NCBI GenBank assembly: GCA_947460595.1
Contig: CANHGS010000006.1
Location: 1 to 64,000, forward strand
Length of the DNA stretch: 64,000 nucleotides
Direction: 5' to 3'
Origin: Bacteroidota bacterium
GTDB lineage: Bacteria > Bacteroidota > Bacteroidia > Chitinophagales > Chitinophagaceae
Shown here: positions 1-9,494 of the stretch, in pieces
Position numbering within the stretch: position 1 is the first letter of the stretch
How the letters are laid out: every line of letters begins with the position of its first letter
Program-made: the position numbers and the translations under genes
The notes under the pieces: generated by a model
Told to the model about the DNA's origin: nothing
What the model saw: only the letters and a program-made list of their open reading frames with translations
The model's database searches: none

Positions 1-96
1 CCCTTCACTTCCAATGAAATTAATAACCTAAACAACCTAGATATTAAAAATAAATCACAATTAAAAACGGTCAACCTTATTTAGGCACGGACACAC

Positions 97-158
97 TCTT
101 CACTCTTCACTCTTCACTCTTCACTCTTCACTTTCCTCCTCCTCTCTTCACTCTTCAC
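97..158. repeat. Heptamer tandem repeat (TCTTCAC)n
   Basis: Five perfect head-to-tail copies of TCTTCAC fill 97-131. A pyrimidine-rich spacer follows, then two more copies at 145-158, ending just before the stop codon of the minus-strand peptidase gene at 162. Positions 1-96 show no gene. On the transcribed strand of the peptidase the array reads as GTGAAGA units just after its stop. It is a simple slippage-prone array; no function is evident. Confidence 0.85.
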
Positions 159-161
159 TTC

Positions 162-1706
162 CTACCTGCTTGGCATATTCAATTTCAAATCACGCTTCAA
201 CATATTATCTCTGTTGGCCATTTCCCATGAAGTATGGAAAATCATCAAGACGCGTTTTTGCATGAGGTCAAAATTGATTTTCTCAATAGTGTCTGTTGGT
301 TGATGATAATCAGCCAATAACATACCATCGTAGAAGAATAAAATAGGAATGCCTTTTTTAGCAAAATTGTAATGGTCGCTACGGAAATAAATCCTGTTTT
401 TATCATTAGGATCATCATACTTATAATCCAAAGTAATTTTAGAAGAATTGGCATTTGCGGCTTCATTGATAATAGGAAGATCCGTGCTCAATTTATCATG
501 CCCAATGACATAAACATAATTCAATGAATCAGCAGTTTTGCGCTCGGTGTCAACACGGCCAACCATGTCTATATTCAAGTCGGCAGTAGTTTTTTCAACT
601 GGATAGATGGGGTGCTCAGAATAATAGTCTGAACCCCAAAGACCCTTTTCCTCACCACTTACGGTCATAAACACAATGCTTCTTCTAGGACCTTTGCCCC
701 TTTTTGCAGCAGCGGCATATGCTTCTGCCATTTGCATGACGCTTACAGTACCAGAGCCATCGTCATCAGCACCATAGTAAATGACGTCTCCACGTTTTCC
801 CAAATGGTCATAGTGGCCCGTAACAAACAGGTATTCGTCCTTCTTATCGGTACCTGGCAATAAAGCCACCACATTACTACTTTCTAGGTTTTCAGTGGTT
901 TTGGTTGCAGTAATATTTAATTCGGCAACATAATTGCCTTTCTTCAAGTTTTTAAAATCTGCTACACTCAAAGTAGCAGTTCTACCAACTAGGGCGGTAG
1001 CTGCTTGCGTAGAAACAGTAGCCATTAAAAAGGCAGCTGCGTCATTTTTGCGTAGGTACATATTGCCTTTTACGGGAGTTGGATTTTTCTTGGGAAAATC
1101 AGCCGAAATAACCAATAAGCCTGCTGCTCCTTTGGTCATGGCTACACGCATTTTGGCAAAGGAAGAAGAAGGACTGGAGTTCATAGCCCTTCCACCTGCT
1201 GCAGGTGTGGCAGGTGCACTAGCACTACCTTCTAATACCAACACCATTTTACCCTTCACGTCTAAGTTGGCGTAGTCATTGATTTTATTAGCAGAATCTA
1301 CTATGCCATAACCAGCAAATACGGTATTGTTGTAGTTCCAGTCGCCACTGGCAATGGATTGCAAGGAGAAACTATAGTCTTTGTCCCACTCAAAGTTTCT
1401 GCCGTTTACCCTCAATTTCTTGTTGGTTAAAGCGTCTTGGTAAACAGGGTACAATTGCTGGTAACTATCGCCATTGCCTGGTTTTAGTCCCATTTTTTTA
1501 AACTGAGCTTCAATATAAGCGGCTGCTTTTTTCTGTCCCGGAGTAGCGGTTTCACGCCCTTCCATTTCAGCACTAGCAATCACAGATAATTTTTCTTTTA
1601 ACCCTTGTGCGGTAATCAATGCCCCGTACTTGGTTAGGTCTTCTTTGCTTTGAGCAAAAGCCATACTGCCTATCAGAGGAAGGCAGAGGAATAAGAGTTT
1701 TTTCAT
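162..1706 (-). CDS. Secreted M28-family zinc metallopeptidase
   Basis: Exported aminopeptidase-like enzyme of about 514 residues. The start at 1706 is preferred because it puts MKKLLFLCLPLIGSMAFA, a clean signal peptide, at the N-terminus; an upstream in-frame start at 1736 would add ten non-signal residues and overlap rpiB. A PA-like insert (GYGIVDSANKINDYANLDVKG region) precedes the catalytic domain. Expected M28 zinc ligands and catalytic residues are visible in order: TGHYDHLG, GADDDGSGT, SGEEKGLWGS, NIDMVGR and FRSDHYNF. It probably cleaves peptides in the periplasm or outside the cell. It follows rpiB in the same direction and may be co-transcribed. Substrate is unknown. Confidence 0.88.
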   Translation of the reverse strand: MKKLLFLCLPLIGSMAFAQSKEDLTKYGALITAQGLKEKLSVIASAEMEGRETATPGQKKAAAYIEAQFKKMGLKPGNGDSYQQLYPVYQDALTNKKLRVNGRNFEWDKDYSFSLQSIASGDWNYNNTVFAGYGIVDSANKINDYANLDVKGKMVLVLEGSASAPATPAAGGRAMNSSPSSSFAKMRVAMTKGAAGLLVISADFPKKNPTPVKGNMYLRKNDAAAFLMATVSTQAATALVGRTATLSVADFKNLKKGNYVAELNITATKTTENLESSNVVALLPGTDKKDEYLFVTGHYDHLGKRGDVIYYGADDDGSGTVSVMQMAEAYAAAAKRGKGPRRSIVFMTVSGEEKGLWGSDYYSEHPIYPVEKTTADLNIDMVGRVDTERKTADSLNYVYVIGHDKLSTDLPIINEAANANSSKITLDYKYDDPNDKNRIYFRSDHYNFAKKGIPILFFYDGMLLADYHQPTDTIEKINFDLMQKRVLMIFHTSWEMANRDNMLKRDLKLNMPSR

Positions 1707-1726
1707 TTCTCGGTTTTGGTTTAGAA

Positions 1727-2182
1727 TTATTCGCAAGCTATTTTATTAACACGGGTTGCATGTCTGCCGCCCTCAAACTCAGTACTGATAAAGGTTTCCA
1801 CCATTTGCTGGGCTACGTGTACCGATACAAAACGGGCGGGAATGCAAATGATATTGGCATTATTATGCTGACGTATTAGTAATGCCACATCATTTTGCCA
1901 GCAAAGTCCAGCACGAATCTGTTGGTGTTTGTTGGCGGTGATGGACACCCCATTAGCGCTACCACATAGCAGAATGCCACAAGCAGCCGTTCCGCTTTCC
2001 ACAGCAGTTGCAACTGCATGCGCATAGTCTGGATAATCTACTGAATCGGCGGTATAAGTGCCATAATCCTTAACTGCAATCCCCTTAGCTTCTAAAAAGC
2101 CAATCAAGTTTGCCTTGTATTCCAAACCCGCGTGATCACTACCAATGGCAATGGGTTTGCTATTGTCAAAAACATAAGACAT
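1727..2182 (-). CDS. rpiB: Ribose 5-phosphate isomerase B
   Basis: Interconverts ribose 5-phosphate and ribulose 5-phosphate in the non-oxidative pentose phosphate pathway; cytoplasmic. The 151-residue length matches the RpiB/LacA family. GSDHAG at residues 14-19 and the catalytic-cysteine motif CGSANGVSITANKH (Cys73) are present. The usual Bacteroidota form of the second motif differs slightly from the E. coli one, so a broader sugar-phosphate isomerase activity cannot be excluded. It lies upstream of the M28 peptidase with about 20 bases between them. Confidence 0.93.
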   Translation of the reverse strand: MSYVFDNSKPIAIGSDHAGLEYKANLIGFLEAKGIAVKDYGTYTADSVDYPDYAHAVATAVESGTAACGILLCGSANGVSITANKHQQIRAGLCWQNDVALLIRQHNNANIICIPARFVSVHVAQQMVETFISTEFEGGRHATRVNKIACE

Positions 2183-2268
2183 GTAAAATCAGGTTTAATA
2201 GGTGCCGAAGTTAATAGTTTGCACTTATCTGACCCCAAAAAAAGTATCAATGGGTAAAGCGGGTTAAA

Positions 2269-3123
2269 TTAACTCCATTCTTCCTTTTCCTTGGCCTGTT
2301 CTTTCTTGTAAACCCTAGCAGAAACAATGATACTTAACTCATAGAGCAGGAATAAAGGAATAAATACAATCAATTGACTCATCCAGTCTGGGCTAGGCGT
2401 AATAAAGGCCGCCACTAATAGGATAACTACAATGGCGTATTTACGGGTGCTACGCAGGTAGGTTGGGGTAATTAAACCAATTCTGGTAAGGATAAAAGCT
2501 AGGACCGGCAATTCAAAAGCCAGTCCACATCCTAGGATAATATTGGTTAAATTGTCTACATAGTCAGCAAATGTAGGCCTGGTGGTTAGCATACCCTTGG
2601 TACCCAGTTGGAATCCACCCAAGAAATTAAAGGTAAATGGACCTAATAAAAAGAAGCCAAACGCACCGCCTAAGAAGAAAAAGAAAGACACCCAGAAAAT
2701 GATAAAACGGGTATTCTTGGTTTCAGTATCTTTTAAAGCAGGTTTTACAAAGCGCCAGAATTCCCAGAAGATATATGGGAAAGCAGCAATGACACCGCCT
2801 ACCAAAGCGATAGAGATAGCCCCTAAAAACTGCCCCCCAAAAGTGGTGGTTTGCATTTCTACCTTAACGGGAGGCATACACAAAGCCTCACCCATATGGG
2901 CCCAATGGCTAAAATTGCAAAGCGCTCTATAGCTAATGAAATCAGGGTTTACAGGCCCTAAAATAATATAATCAAAGATCCAGTCTCTATAAATGAAAAT
3001 GACCGTAGCCATGATTAGGATGGCCAGAACGGAACGAATGATATGGGAACGCAGTTCCTCCAGATGATCTATAAAGGTCATCTCTGCTTTTTCTGAATCG
3101 GGATTTCTATTGAATAAAGCCAT
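2269..3123 (-). CDS. tatC: Sec-independent protein translocase subunit TatC
   Basis: Inner-membrane receptor subunit of the twin-arginine translocase that exports folded proteins. The protein has the TatC signature of a cytoplasmic N-terminus followed by a conserved EELRSHIIRSV stretch and about six membrane helices; the E and R of the LEELR segment contact the twin-arginine signal in the family. I start it at MALFNRNPDSEKAEM (3123); an upstream in-frame start at 3162 would add 13 residues not typical of TatC. No tatA is adjacent. A candidate Tat substrate is the aminotransferase at 13594. Confidence 0.94.
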   Translation of the reverse strand: MALFNRNPDSEKAEMTFIDHLEELRSHIIRSVLAILIMATVIFIYRDWIFDYIILGPVNPDFISYRALCNFSHWAHMGEALCMPPVKVEMQTTTFGGQFLGAISIALVGGVIAAFPYIFWEFWRFVKPALKDTETKNTRFIIFWVSFFFFLGGAFGFFLLGPFTFNFLGGFQLGTKGMLTTRPTFADYVDNLTNIILGCGLAFELPVLAFILTRIGLITPTYLRSTRKYAIVVILLVAAFITPSPDWMSQLIVFIPLFLLYELSIIVSARVYKKEQAKEKEEWS

Positions 3124-3193
3124 TGTTCTGATAACGGTTATGGGCGGCAAAGTTAGGGGCAAGTACTGCTCAAAGGGCAGTTATGACAACAAC

Positions 3194-4453
3194 TTATTTT
3201 AAAATCTTCATTTTTACCATTTCTATACGGGTGTCGCTCACGGCAACTACGTCAAATTTATAGTGCCCAATGATAATGTTTTCTTTCAATTTGGGAATGG
3301 TTTCGTGTTCATTAATAATATAGCCACTCAGGGTTTCAGAGTCAGCTACTGGAAAATCCAGCTTGTATTTTTCATTCAAATAATCTAATTCTAGTCTTCC
3401 AGAAAATAGGAATTCATCTTCTGTTAATTGCTTTTCTTCAAATTCTTCCACGTCGTATTCGTCATGGATTTCTCCAAAAATTTCTTCCAAAAGGTCTTCC
3501 ATGGTCACAATTCCAGCTGTCCCACCAAATTCATCCACCACCCAGGCAATGCTCCTGCGCTCCTTGGTAAATTTATTCATCAGGTCTGTGGCGCTCATAC
3601 TTTCAGGCACCACCATCATGGGGTGCATGATAGACTGAATGCTGGAGGGTTTTTGAAATAGGTCTAACTGGTGTACATATCCCAAAATATTGTCAATATT
3701 GTCATCATACACCACCAACTTGCTTAATTGGGTATTGATAAAATGGGTTTTCAATGCCTCAATGCTTTCCTGAATTTCAATGGCTTCAATCTCCGTTCTA
3801 GGAACCAGACATTGCCTAATTTTTACCATGGGTAGACTCAAAGCATTTTCAAAAAGCTCGGTATTTAATTCGGGATTGTCCTCATCCTGTTCCTTGGTTT
3901 GTTGAAAGAAATGCTCCAGATCCACTTTGTTAAATGCCTCAGTTTTATCATTCATACGCATATTGAAAACATACTTCAGAATCCATTGTGATAAGTTTAC
4001 CAACAAATTGGCAATGGGTTGGAACAGCGTATAAAAGAAATGAGCAATTGGTGCAAAACTGGTCAGCAAACTATCGTTGCGTGCTTTAAAAATGGCCTTG
4101 GGGATGAATTCTCCCAATACCAGTACTACAAGGGTAGACAATAAAGTGTTGACAAAAAGTTGGATACCATCATTTTCAATATGTATGGCGCGCCAAGCAA
4201 TTTTTTTGAGTAATTCATCAAAAAGCAAACCATAGATAACCAAGAAAATATTCAAACCCACCAGACAAGATCCAATAAATTTAGCGGGGTGCTCCATAAA
4301 ATTGGCCACCATTAATGCCGTTTTTCGGCCCTGTTTTTTCTTTAATTCAATGTTCAATCTATTGGCGCTAACAAAGGCTATTTCATAGCCTGCAAAAAAA
4401 CCAATCATCACTAGTGTGCCAATGATAGAAAGGATGGTATACAATTCAGACAT
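3194..4453 (-). CDS. CNNM/CBS/CorC-domain membrane protein (hemolysin C family)
   Basis: 419 residues with the order DUF21/CNNM transmembrane domain (about 1-190), paired CBS domains (about 205-330, containing RSIAWVVDEFGGTAGIVTMED) and a CorC_HlyC C-terminal domain (about 345-419). Family members are associated with magnesium or cobalt efflux and resistance; despite the name hemolysin there is no evidence for toxin function. It is downstream of lptC in the conserved Bacteroidota order coaX - OM protein - lptC - CNNM protein. The gap of 149 bases to lptC (4454-4602) holds nothing I recognise. Confidence 0.9.
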   Translation of the reverse strand: MSELYTILSIIGTLVMIGFFAGYEIAFVSANRLNIELKKKQGRKTALMVANFMEHPAKFIGSCLVGLNIFLVIYGLLFDELLKKIAWRAIHIENDGIQLFVNTLLSTLVVLVLGEFIPKAIFKARNDSLLTSFAPIAHFFYTLFQPIANLLVNLSQWILKYVFNMRMNDKTEAFNKVDLEHFFQQTKEQDEDNPELNTELFENALSLPMVKIRQCLVPRTEIEAIEIQESIEALKTHFINTQLSKLVVYDDNIDNILGYVHQLDLFQKPSSIQSIMHPMMVVPESMSATDLMNKFTKERRSIAWVVDEFGGTAGIVTMEDLLEEIFGEIHDEYDVEEFEEKQLTEDEFLFSGRLELDYLNEKYKLDFPVADSETLSGYIINEHETIPKLKENIIIGHYKFDVVAVSDTRIEMVKMKILK

Positions 4454-4602
4454 ATAGGAAAAATAGGATAAAAATCTTAAAACGCAAAGCTAGGGTATAA
4501 ACCGAACTATAAGCGCTATTTCCAATCATGCCAATGCAAATCTGGAACATGGCTTTACTGAACAATTCATACAACTGCCCCTGCCCAATAGGGTAGAATA
4601 AA

Positions 4603-5193
4603 TTATTTGACAGTACTGCTATCCGGCACCACAAAAAAACTGCCCGGTTGAATATGGTTAATATGCACGTCTGCTAGGTTCTGGTCAGAATTAAAACCAA
4701 TACCAAATAATCGCTGGCGCGATGGGGTTGACTGGCTGATAAACACTTCTTTCTCTGTTGAAAACCGCTGAGTGGTTTGATCCCAAACTAGTTCCTTGCA
4801 AATTAGCGTGTCGCCTTTAACATTGAAAACAATCACGCTATCGCGTAGGAAAATCTTGCTTTCTCTTTCTATATAGCTGCCATAGCGTGCAAATAATTTG
4901 CTTTGCAACTTTAGGCTATCTGTAAAAAAATCAACGCGTAAGGTTTTGGGATATTCTACTTTTCTGCCGTTTTCATCATTGCTTAATAGCATGAGTGGTG
5001 CCGTTAATTTTGCCCTTGTTTTTCCGTCTTGACTCATATAACTCAAGACATTATTGGCCTCATCCACTCCCTTTACTTTAACCCCCAAACTCTTGACCAC
5101 ATTAATATCATTCTCACAACCCGTACACACAAAAAAGCAGCCAATAACCATGGCTGCTAGTTTGTTCAAACTATGTGAAAATTGATTAATCAT
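4603..5193 (-). CDS. lptC: LPS export protein LptC
   Basis: Periplasmic, inner-membrane-anchored component of the Lpt bridge moving lipopolysaccharide to the outer membrane. 196 residues. The N-terminus carries a hydrophobic stretch ending in a lipobox-like CTGC, then the LptC-type beta-jellyroll pattern (DFFTDSLKLQSKLFARYGSY, VFNVKGDTLICKELVWD). The Bacteroidota version is typically a lipoprotein of this length. It overlaps the end of the preceding OM protein gene by 8 bases, implying translational coupling. Assignment rests on pattern and on position after coaX and the OM protein. Confidence 0.85.
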   Translation of the reverse strand: MINQFSHSLNKLAAMVIGCFFVCTGCENDINVVKSLGVKVKGVDEANNVLSYMSQDGKTRAKLTAPLMLLSNDENGRKVEYPKTLRVDFFTDSLKLQSKLFARYGSYIERESKIFLRDSVIVFNVKGDTLICKELVWDQTTQRFSTEKEVFISQSTPSRQRLFGIGFNSDQNLADVHINHIQPGSFFVVPDSSTVK

Positions 5194-6538
5194 ATTTGCG
5201 AGGAATAAACCAAATATCGCTCAAACTAAGGCCAAATGACAAACGGAAAAAGTTTTCTGTAATATTATTAACAGAAGTTCCGCGTTTACCAAATTGCAAA
5301 GAAGTATTTACAATAGTGAACTGGTTACTATAGGTATTCCATTTTCTTACCGGAATGCCCAAGCCAAAAGATCCTCCAGTGGTTTTCAACCCCTTGCCAT
5401 CTGCGTTAATGCCTTCCTCACCAGTAAAGAATCCAAAACGATAATTTACGGTTCCCCAATAAGACCTACCACTAACCGGATCAGGAGAAATTTGGGCACC
5501 TACTTTGAACATCCAACTATCCGTCATGGCATCGGTACCACCATAATAGCGGTACTTGCTCCATTGTGTAGCGGTGTATTCTGCACCAATGCTCCAGATA
5601 TCAAACAATCCCCTTGGGGCTAATACCGTTTTTCTAAAGCTAATACCAGCAGCATAATTGGCTGGCATAGTAATTTTCCCTTTTTGATTGGCCACATTGT
5701 ATACCGTATCAATGCCTACCAATTCACCAATTGAATTAAAAGCAACGGTGGTCCTGTCAATATCTTGTTTGGCATTCATGTCATTACCCAGCGTTCCAGT
5801 CACACCCAGTCTCACCAAATAGGTTTCGGTGGTTTTGATTCTTGGGATATTGACTTTTTTAATGGCAAATTCCCATTGGCTTCCACCGGATAAGAATAAT
5901 CCACTAAAAGTACTAGTAGATCCTGATTTAGATTGCTTGTAGGCAATAGAATCATTCACAAAACTCACAAACGTAGCAACTTCTTTTCTGCCAAAATTGA
6001 TACCAGTATTGAAACCAATACTAAAACCCTTCCATTTTTTCCCAAGACCAATAAAGGCTTGATTTAAACCACCAGACCCACTATAAGTCCTTTGAATACT
6101 GTCTCCAGCGGCTCTTCCCGCATCAATAATGGAATAATTAATCCTACTGAGCGGTCTTAAGCCAAATGCCATACCAATACTTCTTTTCTTGTTTAGGGGC
6201 ATGCCCAAAGCAAAATAGGAGGGTATGAGGTACTTTGAACCAAATTTGCCCGAAGGATTGTTACTTCTAAGGGTTCTAGAATCATAAGTCAAGCCAATAT
6301 CATAAGAAATGAGAAACAGGTTGCTGTAAGCGGCGGGGTTGGCAAAATTCACGGTTTGTCCGTTGTTATTGGCCGTGCCGTCGGCATAAGCCGCGCCCAA
6401 ACCACCCATTCCTCGGCTATTAATATGCTGTCCTTGAAAAAAATCACCCATTCCATAGCGGGAATAAGGGGAGTTCTCCTGGGCATGCACAGACAGCATT
6501 GAGAAAACGGCAATTGTTGCCGTAAAAAACCTAAACAT
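5186..6538 (-). CDS. Predicted outer-membrane beta-barrel protein
   Basis: About 450 residues with a signal peptide (MFRFFTATIAVFSMLSVHAQ) followed by ENSPYSRYGMGDFF, an N-terminal motif common in a Bacteroidota OM-protein family encoded beside lptC. The body is rich in alternating aromatic/Gly strands and ends in FRLSFGLSLSDIWFIPRKYD, compatible with a porin-like barrel. I start at 6538; an in-frame start at 6559 adds seven residues before the signal peptide. It overlaps coaX by 8 bases and lptC by 8 bases, so the three form a tight operon. A role in LPS or lipid transport is inference from context only. Confidence 0.8.
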   Translation of the reverse strand: MFRFFTATIAVFSMLSVHAQENSPYSRYGMGDFFQGQHINSRGMGGLGAAYADGTANNNGQTVNFANPAAYSNLFLISYDIGLTYDSRTLRSNNPSGKFGSKYLIPSYFALGMPLNKKRSIGMAFGLRPLSRINYSIIDAGRAAGDSIQRTYSGSGGLNQAFIGLGKKWKGFSIGFNTGINFGRKEVATFVSFVNDSIAYKQSKSGSTSTFSGLFLSGGSQWEFAIKKVNIPRIKTTETYLVRLGVTGTLGNDMNAKQDIDRTTVAFNSIGELVGIDTVYNVANQKGKITMPANYAAGISFRKTVLAPRGLFDIWSIGAEYTATQWSKYRYYGGTDAMTDSWMFKVGAQISPDPVSGRSYWGTVNYRFGFFTGEEGINADGKGLKTTGGSFGLGIPVRKWNTYSNQFTIVNTSLQFGKRGTSVNNITENFFRLSFGLSLSDIWFIPRKYD

Positions 6539-7259
6539 TGTTAAACTCACTGATCGCATACAGGCCTTTATAAATTAGGTAAGGGTCGGCAAATATCTTG
6601 TTTTTTAAGTGTGGTACAAAAAAAGCCATATCGCCCCCGGTTAATAGCACGTTAAAGTTGTTGAATTTCAATGCATAAGCGTCAATAATTCCGTCAATTT
6701 CTTTTGCCATTCCCAGGATTACCCCGCTCAAAAGGTTGGTTTTGGTGTCATATCCAATTAAAGGGAAGCCGTTTTCTGCCTCCACTAGGGGTAATAATGC
6801 CGTGTATTCATGCATGGAACGGAAGCGCATTTGCATGCCTGGAGAAATGCTACCACCTAAGAATTCTCGGGCGGGATTTACATAATTATAAGTGATGCAG
6901 CTGCCCAAACCAATGACCAAATTGTGCTTTTGAGGGAATAAATCCACTGCGGCAGCCACGGCGGCCAGTCTATCGGCCCCAATAGTCTCCGGTTTTCCAA
7001 CTGGCGTACTAAAGGGGATCTTACTGGTATGACCCAATTTGTGAAACAAGGTAGCAGCTGCCAAAACAGTTTCAACTTCCGGATCATGTTTAATCACAGA
7101 AGCTAAAATGGATTTATCGGGTTGAAAACTATTAATCAGGGTCTGAATCGTATCTGGATGGCCGTTTTCAAGGACTACCAGCTCTATTAATTCCCGGCCT
7201 TGAAAAAGGGCGCATTTTAGTCTGGTATTGCCAAAATCAAAACAACAGGTTTTTTGCAT
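6531..7259 (-). CDS. coaX: Type III pantothenate kinase
   Basis: Phosphorylates pantothenate in the first step of coenzyme A synthesis; cytoplasmic. The start at 7259 gives MQKTCCFDFGNTRLK, which places the family ATP-binding DxGNT motif at residues 8-12. Other CoaX features: IGADRLAAVAAA, GSCITYNYV, FLGGSISPGMQMR and LLTGGDMAFF. Length of about 242 residues fits type III enzymes. The in-frame start at 7289 adds ten residues before this motif and is unlikely. First gene of the coaX - OM protein - lptC unit. Confidence 0.93.
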   Translation of the reverse strand: MQKTCCFDFGNTRLKCALFQGRELIELVVLENGHPDTIQTLINSFQPDKSILASVIKHDPEVETVLAAATLFHKLGHTSKIPFSTPVGKPETIGADRLAAVAAAVDLFPQKHNLVIGLGSCITYNYVNPAREFLGGSISPGMQMRFRSMHEYTALLPLVEAENGFPLIGYDTKTNLLSGVILGMAKEIDGIIDAYALKFNNFNVLLTGGDMAFFVPHLKNKIFADPYLIYKGLYAISEFNNV

Positions 7260-7333
7260 GGTACTGGTATGTGTGGGAATAGTAGGCAAGATGCAAAAGA
7301 TTTCGGTTCTTTGGTGGAATTATTGATAGGAAT

Positions 7334-8212
7334 ATGAAAATTTCAGGTTTTACCATCATTCGCAACGCGGTTATGAACGATTACCCCGTGTTGGAAGCCA
7401 TCCGTTCTATCTTGCCTGTTGTGGATGAAATGGTGGTGTTGGTGGGTGATTCCTCAGATGAAACCCTGGCCCTGATTGAATCTATTGGAGACCCCAAGAT
7501 TAAAATTCATCATTCCATTTGGGATACTAGTCTTAGAAGTGGTGGAGCCGTTCTAGCTGTAGAAACCAATAAAGCCTTTCAACTGATTGACCCTAACGCA
7601 GATTGGGCCTTCTATATTCAGGGCGATGAAGCAGTGCACGAGCAATACCATGCGGCTATAAGAGAGGCTTGTGTCAAGTACAAAGATGACCTCAAAGTAG
7701 AGGGGCTACTATTCAAATACCTCCATTTTTACGGCACTTACGATTATGTAGGCGATAGCCGCAAATGGTATCACCGAGAAGTGCGCGTAATCAAAAACAA
7801 CAAAGCTATTCACGCTTACAAAGACGCACAAGGTTTTCGCGTGGGAACTGCTGATCAAAAGATTGCTGTCAAGCCCATTGAAGCCTATATCTATCACTAT
7901 GGATGGGTGAAAAGTCTGGAGCAAATGATCCAAAAACAAAAATATGTGTCTCAGTTTTGGGTAGGCGAAGACCAGATGCAACGCGTGATGGAAGCCGAGA
8001 ACTTTTTTGACTTTTCCGATTTTGATTCTTTGGCAAAATTTACGGGCACACACCCATCAGTGATGCAAGAAAGGATAGCTACCAAGAACTTACAGGTGGA
8101 CTTAGATATTCAACAGAAAAAATTCAGTTTGAAAGAAAAACTCCTCTATCATTTTGAAAAAATCACCGGGATTCGTCCCTTTGATTTTAAGAATTATCGG
8201 GTAATTCGCTAG
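7334..8212 (+). CDS. Glycosyltransferase family 2-like protein
   Basis: 292 residues resembling GT-A fold transferases: an N-terminal FTIIRNAVMNDYPVLEAI segment, a nucleotide-binding stretch with VLVGDSSDETL, and an acidic metal-site-like motif FYIQGDEAVHEQY near residue 95. The first strand (GFTIIRN) matches glycosyltransferases described for lipopolysaccharide core or glycan synthesis. Donor and acceptor sugars cannot be read from sequence. It converges with the O-antigen-ligase-like gene and their 3' ends overlap by 26 bases. Confidence 0.8.
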   Translation: MKISGFTIIRNAVMNDYPVLEAIRSILPVVDEMVVLVGDSSDETLALIESIGDPKIKIHHSIWDTSLRSGGAVLAVETNKAFQLIDPNADWAFYIQGDEAVHEQYHAAIREACVKYKDDLKVEGLLFKYLHFYGTYDYVGDSRKWYHREVRVIKNNKAIHAYKDAQGFRVGTADQKIAVKPIEAYIYHYGWVKSLEQMIQKQKYVSQFWVGEDQMQRVMEAENFFDFSDFDSLAKFTGTHPSVMQERIATKNLQVDLDIQQKKFSLKEKLLYHFEKITGIRPFDFKNYRVIR

Positions 8213-9386
8213 CGCGATAGTCTAGGGCTCGCTGCCAAAATAAAGCCAGAGGAAATACGTGTAGGAATGCACCGTACTGATAGTTCAGGGTTGTTTCAAT
8301 CAAACAGCTAATAGCTATGGCGATGGTCCAAATGACCAGACCGGGTTCTCTTAATTTTAAGCCCTGCCAAATAGGGTAGAACAGCCAAACGCTAAATAAA
8401 ATCATACCCCACCAACCAGCGCCCATCCACCAAAATAACCATTGATTAAAAGGCCAACCAAATTCGGTGCTTTGACCTTTGAATAGTTGAAAAAATGATT
8501 GGGATAGATTTATTGGAATGCCTGCCCATCCTGCATTGGAATGTCCTTCTTGAATAGATTGCCAAGCGGCCCAATTAATGGCCCTTCTGGTTCCATCGGA
8601 ATAAGTAGGATTGTATTGCTCGGGCTGAAATTGTTTCCATTCCCAAATGCTGTAGGCAATTTTTTGTTGTGCGGTAGGGAAGAAAAAATAGGCACTTGCT
8701 ATTAGCGCAAGTGCAATGCCTATTAGGAATCCTGCTTTGTTCTTGGTGAGCGCTTGTAATTTTTTCCATTCTAATAAGGGATAGAGAAATAGGGTCAAAA
8801 TTAGTATGGCCCAACCCGTTCTTACAGCTAAGAATACAATAATGACGGCTAAAATTGCAGCTAAAAAAATGCGAATTTTCTTTTGTAGAATGGGTTTGGT
8901 TAAGAGCAATAAAAAACTGGCACAGAGAAAAATAGAAAAACGAACATGGTCCGTATCCATAAATGTTGGTAGACTCTTACCTTGTCCATAATCCTGAACC
9001 GAAGAAAGGGAATGGGTTAAGAAATAAATGATGGGGTAGGCTACTCCAAAAATAGTGGCTACCAACCAGATCTTAATCCAGTGATGATCCCTAATTTCTT
9101 TGGCCGTAGCTTGAACCACCACAGCAGTGGCTGGATACATAGCCAGTGTTAAAGCTAGGTCTGCATTGGACTTGGCAAAAGGGGCTTGGTAGGCACCTAG
9201 TAACCATAATGCCATTGGAACTAGACTCCAAATCAGTAAGGGGTTTTTTAAAGAGAGCTGTTTCCAGCCCATGGCTATGGCATAGATACACCAGACGCCT
9301 TGGGTTAGAGACATGAGGGCCCTGCTCCAGAACATGCCTGCAAGTAGTAAGATGAATAAAAAAATAGGTAATTGTTTTTTTAACAT
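8187..9386 (-). CDS. O-antigen ligase / Wzy-like polytopic membrane protein
   Basis: 399 residues with about ten hydrophobic segments and a long hydrophilic loop (roughly residues 235-300) containing the YSDGTRRAINWAAWQ stretch, as in Wzy_C/WaaL-family proteins, where an Arg and His of this loop act in glycan transfer. Here the loop has Arg in TRRA and His in EGHSNAGW. The likely job is polymerising or ligating surface polysaccharide in the inner membrane, consistent with the neighbouring glycosyltransferases. Ligase and polymerase cannot be told apart from sequence alone. Confidence 0.75.
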   Translation of the reverse strand: MLKKQLPIFLFILLLAGMFWSRALMSLTQGVWCIYAIAMGWKQLSLKNPLLIWSLVPMALWLLGAYQAPFAKSNADLALTLAMYPATAVVVQATAKEIRDHHWIKIWLVATIFGVAYPIIYFLTHSLSSVQDYGQGKSLPTFMDTDHVRFSIFLCASFLLLLTKPILQKKIRIFLAAILAVIIVFLAVRTGWAILILTLFLYPLLEWKKLQALTKNKAGFLIGIALALIASAYFFFPTAQQKIAYSIWEWKQFQPEQYNPTYSDGTRRAINWAAWQSIQEGHSNAGWAGIPINLSQSFFQLFKGQSTEFGWPFNQWLFWWMGAGWWGMILFSVWLFYPIWQGLKLREPGLVIWTIAIAISCLIETTLNYQYGAFLHVFPLALFWQRALDYRASELPDNS

Positions 9387-9494
9387 GATCTGAACTTCAA
9401 TGCTACATATTTTTTGTGAGACAAAGCGTCCTTGATGTCTCTTTGTAAAATTTTCTGCTAATTGACAACGCCGTCTTACATTTAGGCCTAGTAA

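Noticed and set aside
934..1275. 113-residue plus-strand ORF inside the M28 peptidase
   Set aside because: It is the antisense shadow of the peptidase gene, rich in Ala, Pro and Val as expected from its codons.
3194..4453. Hemolysin toxin
   Set aside because: The hemolysin C name is historical; domains are CNNM, CBS and CorC, associated with ion transport.
4446..4634. 62-residue minus-strand ORF between lptC and the CNNM gene
   Set aside because: It overlaps lptC by about 30 bases in another frame, has no leader or recognisable pattern and looks like chance coding.
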